Assembly: GCA_038045445.1 (NCBI GenBank)
Contig: JBBSYC010000019.1
Span: 1-40,878, forward strand
Reading direction: 5' to 3'
DNA: 40,878 bases
Source of the DNA: SICU01 sp038045445
GTDB taxonomy: Archaea; Nanobdellota; Nanobdellia; Pacearchaeales; GW2011-AR1
The translations under genes and the position numbers were made by a program. The notes below the pieces were generated by a model. The model saw nothing but the letters and a program-made list of their open reading frames with translations. It was not told where the DNA came from and did not search any database. Position 1 is the stretch's first letter. Every line of letters starts with the position of its first letter. Of this stretch, positions 38,916 through 40,878 are shown in pieces.

Positions 38916-40376
38916 ATGGTGATGCAGTTAGACAATTTTTTTAGACCTGGGAGCGTCGCCATAATAGGGGCTTCACGAAACCCTTCGAAGATAGGGCACG
39001 TGATAGTTAAGAATATCATTGATGGGGGATTTAAAGGTCACATTTTTCCCGTAAATCCTGAAACTAAGGAGATTCTTGGGTATAGAAGTTATAAAACCGT
39101 AAACTCCATTCTGGAAGATGTTGACCTTGCAGTGATTTCTGTGCCTGCTGAATTTATCTTAAAGGTTATTGATGAGTGCCATAATAAAAAAATAAGAGAT
39201 GTTTTAATTGTTACTGCTGGATTTGGAGAGATTGGAAATCATGAGCTTGAGAAAAAACTCAAAGAAAAATTGGATAAAAATAAGATGCGTTGCATAGGGG
39301 TTAATTGCCTTGGGATATTTGATGCCCATCACAAATTTGATACTTTGTTTTTGCCCCGTTATAGACTGACTAGACCTAAGGCGGGAGGAATTAGTTTTGT
39401 ATGTCAAAGTGGTGCAATTGGTTCTGCAATACTTGATATTGCTGCATATAGCGGATATACTTTTTCTAAATTTATTAGTTATGGAAATGGTACCCAGATT
39501 GATGAATCTGATTTGATTGAATACTTAAGAGACGATCCAAATACTAAAGTAATATGTTTGTATGTTGAGGGGATAAAGAATGGTGATAAATTCTTTGAAA
39601 CTTTGAAAGCCACTACAAAACATAAACCTGTTGTTGTTCTAAAGGGGGGTTTAACTGATGCAGGCATGAGAGCTACTATTTCTCATACTGGTTCGTTGGC
39701 TGGAAATAAAGATGTTTTCTTTGGGATTTTGAATCAGACTAATGCTATACGTGCTGATTCTCTTGAAGAAATGTTTCACATTGCAGCTATTTTTGAGAAA
39801 AAAATAGATTTTGAAAACAATCGTATTCAGGTAATTACTAATGGGGGTGGATATGGTATAGTTTCCACGGACGCTATAGCAAACTCGAAAAATCTAAGAA
39901 TGTCGGAGTTAAGTTCTATATCCATTTCAGAAATAAGAAAGAAATCCCCTCATCATATGAATGTTGGTAATCCCCTTGACCTTCTTGGAGATGCGACTAC
40001 TGAAAGATACAGAGAAGCATTGAATATATCACTTTTGGATAAAAATGTTGATGGAATTTTGCTCATTGTTCTTTACCAAACTCCCTTACTCACTACTGAA
40101 ATTGTTGAAGTTATAACTGAAGCTCATCATAATTCTAAAAAGCCTATTATCGTCATTTCTACTGGTGGAGAATTTACAGAGTTACTTTCAAGGTCTTTAA
40201 TGGAGCGAGGAATTCCAGTTTTTAATTTCCCAACTGAAACGATAACTGCTCTTGATAAGGTTATGAGTTATCAGTTGAGGCACAAACATATCAAGCCAAT
40301 TGTTGTTAAGGAAGAAGTTGTTGAGAAGATTGTGAAAAAGACTAAGAAAGTTAATGTGAAAAAGAATAGAAAATAG
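38916..40376 (+). CDS. acdA: ADP-forming acetyl-CoA synthetase, alpha (CoA-binding) subunit
   Basis: The CoA-ligase subunit of ACD, partner of the ATP-grasp beta subunit at 27001. The 486-residue chain contains the CoA-binding Rossmann domain (FFRPGSVAIIGASRNPSKIG, FPVNPETKEILGYRSY, DLAVISVPAEFI), the GISFVCQSGAIGSAILD loop, the phospho-His in ATISHTGSLAGNKDVF, and the third domain with QVITNGGGYGIVSTDA and VGNPLDLLGDAT. It transfers phosphate through the His to the beta subunit, giving ATP and acetate. The C terminus ends in a Lys/Val-rich tail (EKIVKKTKKVNVKKNRK). ATG 38922 is an alternative start. Confidence 0.93.
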   Translation: MVMQLDNFFRPGSVAIIGASRNPSKIGHVIVKNIIDGGFKGHIFPVNPETKEILGYRSYKTVNSILEDVDLAVISVPAEFILKVIDECHNKKIRDVLIVTAGFGEIGNHELEKKLKEKLDKNKMRCIGVNCLGIFDAHHKFDTLFLPRYRLTRPKAGGISFVCQSGAIGSAILDIAAYSGYTFSKFISYGNGTQIDESDLIEYLRDDPNTKVICLYVEGIKNGDKFFETLKATTKHKPVVVLKGGLTDAGMRATISHTGSLAGNKDVFFGILNQTNAIRADSLEEMFHIAAIFEKKIDFENNRIQVITNGGGYGIVSTDAIANSKNLRMSELSSISISEIRKKSPHHMNVGNPLDLLGDATTERYREALNISLLDKNVDGILLIVLYQTPLLTTEIVEVITEAHHNSKKPIIVISTGGEFTELLSRSLMERGIPVFNFPTETITALDKVMSYQLRHKHIKPIVVKEEVVEKIVKKTKKVNVKKNRK

Positions 40377-40380
40377 ATTA

Positions 40381-40803
40381 TTAACTATCGAATACTTTAA
40401 TATATTTAAAACCTGTATGTCTTGTGCCAGCCAATTCTCCCATCATGGCAAATATGTCCCCACTGGCTTGAGATCTTCCTCTAATCACTTCAATCTCATA
40501 AGTTCTTCTCCTTACTCCATCACCAAAATCACTTTGAGCATGTCGTGCTCTAATCTCTGCTCCATCAATTAATGAGGGATCTAATCTCATCGGGATTATT
40601 ACTCTTTTCGTACGTGCTTCTAAATCTTTCTTCAATTCTTCTCTTTTAGATTCTAAAAGCACATCAAGAATACCTGGCTCCTTCACGTCTTTTTCTTGAT
40701 TTATTGTTAAATAATCAATTACTGTAAAGACCTTACCATCTTCATGCTCAACAATCCCTGATACGAATGCTCTTCCACTAAAAACTGGATATTCAATATT
40801 CAT
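40381..40803 (-). CDS. Hypothetical protein, 140 residues
   Basis: No family recognised. The protein is soluble-looking and mixed alpha/beta: VFSGRAFVSGIVEHEDGKVF and TVIDYLTINQEKD, then a charged helix (LLESKREELKKDLEARTKR) and a strand-rich C terminus (RRRTYEIEVIRGRSQ, GTRHTGFKYIKVFDS). It has no Cys, signal peptide or membrane helix. It is convergent with acdA, 4 bp apart. The 75 bp beyond its start to the window end contain TATA-like sequence (TTTATAAACTATAAATA, about 40848-40864) but no further gene. Confidence 0.7.
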   Translation of the reverse strand: MNIEYPVFSGRAFVSGIVEHEDGKVFTVIDYLTINQEKDVKEPGILDVLLESKREELKKDLEARTKRVIIPMRLDPSLIDGAEIRARHAQSDFGDGVRRRTYEIEVIRGRSQASGDIFAMMGELAGTRHTGFKYIKVFDS

Positions 40804-40878
40804 CTTGGTTGAAAAATATAAGTGGAGAGTGACCCTATTTAGAGAGGTTTTATAAACTATAAATATCTCTAATTGTAT

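Noticed and set aside
1..40878. tRNA, rRNA or CRISPR features
   Set aside because: I read the intergenic regions on both strands and saw no T-loop consensus with matching cloverleaf arms, no rRNA core sequence and no regularly spaced repeat. A tRNAscan or Infernal run could still find a divergent one.

Overview
The window looks like a chromosome segment from a small-genome archaeon, most likely a DPANN lineage of the Woesearchaeota/Pacearchaeota kind. This is inferred from gene content, not from a phylogeny. The DNA is AT-rich. Many genes start 20-30 bp downstream of a TTTATATA-type TATA box with no leader, while a minority carry a strong Shine-Dalgarno sequence. Archaeal-type genes include TrmB and Lrp/AsnC regulators, the subunits of ADP-forming acetyl-CoA synthetase, a DUF5652 membrane protein and large anchored surface proteins. 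Bacterial-looking acquisitions include the pyruvate dehydrogenase complex, LplA, RadC, MsrA and several toxin-antitoxin pairs.

Layout. 1-3.9 kb: a decayed tyrosine recombinase end, a cysteine desulfurase, a 25-residue very basic peptide resembling ribosomal protein eL41, a tandem Lrp regulator and a RecB/Cas4-like nuclease. 3.88-4.20 kb: a hairpin-rich element built from three related modules, with no credible gene in most of it. 4.6-10 kb: a class II ribonucleotide reductase interrupted by two LAGLIDADG inteins. 10-15.2 kb: an accessory region with RadC, a frameshifted AbiE pair, MsrA and an intact AbiE pair; the two AbiE promoters share an inverted-repeat motif. 15.3-29.9 kb: mostly housekeeping or unknown genes (TrmB x2, cyclophilin, CBS protein, IleRS, a 1070-residue surface protein, the ACD beta subunit, DUF488, a thioredoxin-like protein).

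29.9-37.8 kb holds pyruvate dehydrogenase E1-alpha, E1-beta and E2 plus lipoate-protein ligase. The cluster is broken up by HicBA, a second toxin-antitoxin-like pair, a frameshifted BRO-N remnant and an AAA/DUF4143 ATPase. The ATPase lies between the real E2 3' end and a second, partial copy of that same 3' end. 37.8-40.8 kb: three small membrane proteins (one of 48 residues behind a perfect Shine-Dalgarno), the ACD alpha subunit and an unknown gene.

How the genes work together: PDH would convert pyruvate to acetyl-CoA, LplA would lipoylate E2, and ACD (beta at 27 kb, alpha at 39 kb) would convert acetyl-CoA to acetate with ATP formation. This suggests a fermentative acetate-forming energy route. 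The dihydrolipoamide dehydrogenase (E3) is not in the window. The strongest candidates for something undescribed are the modular hairpin element at 3885-4202, the eL41-like peptide, the small membrane-protein trio and the repeated invasion of the PDH locus.
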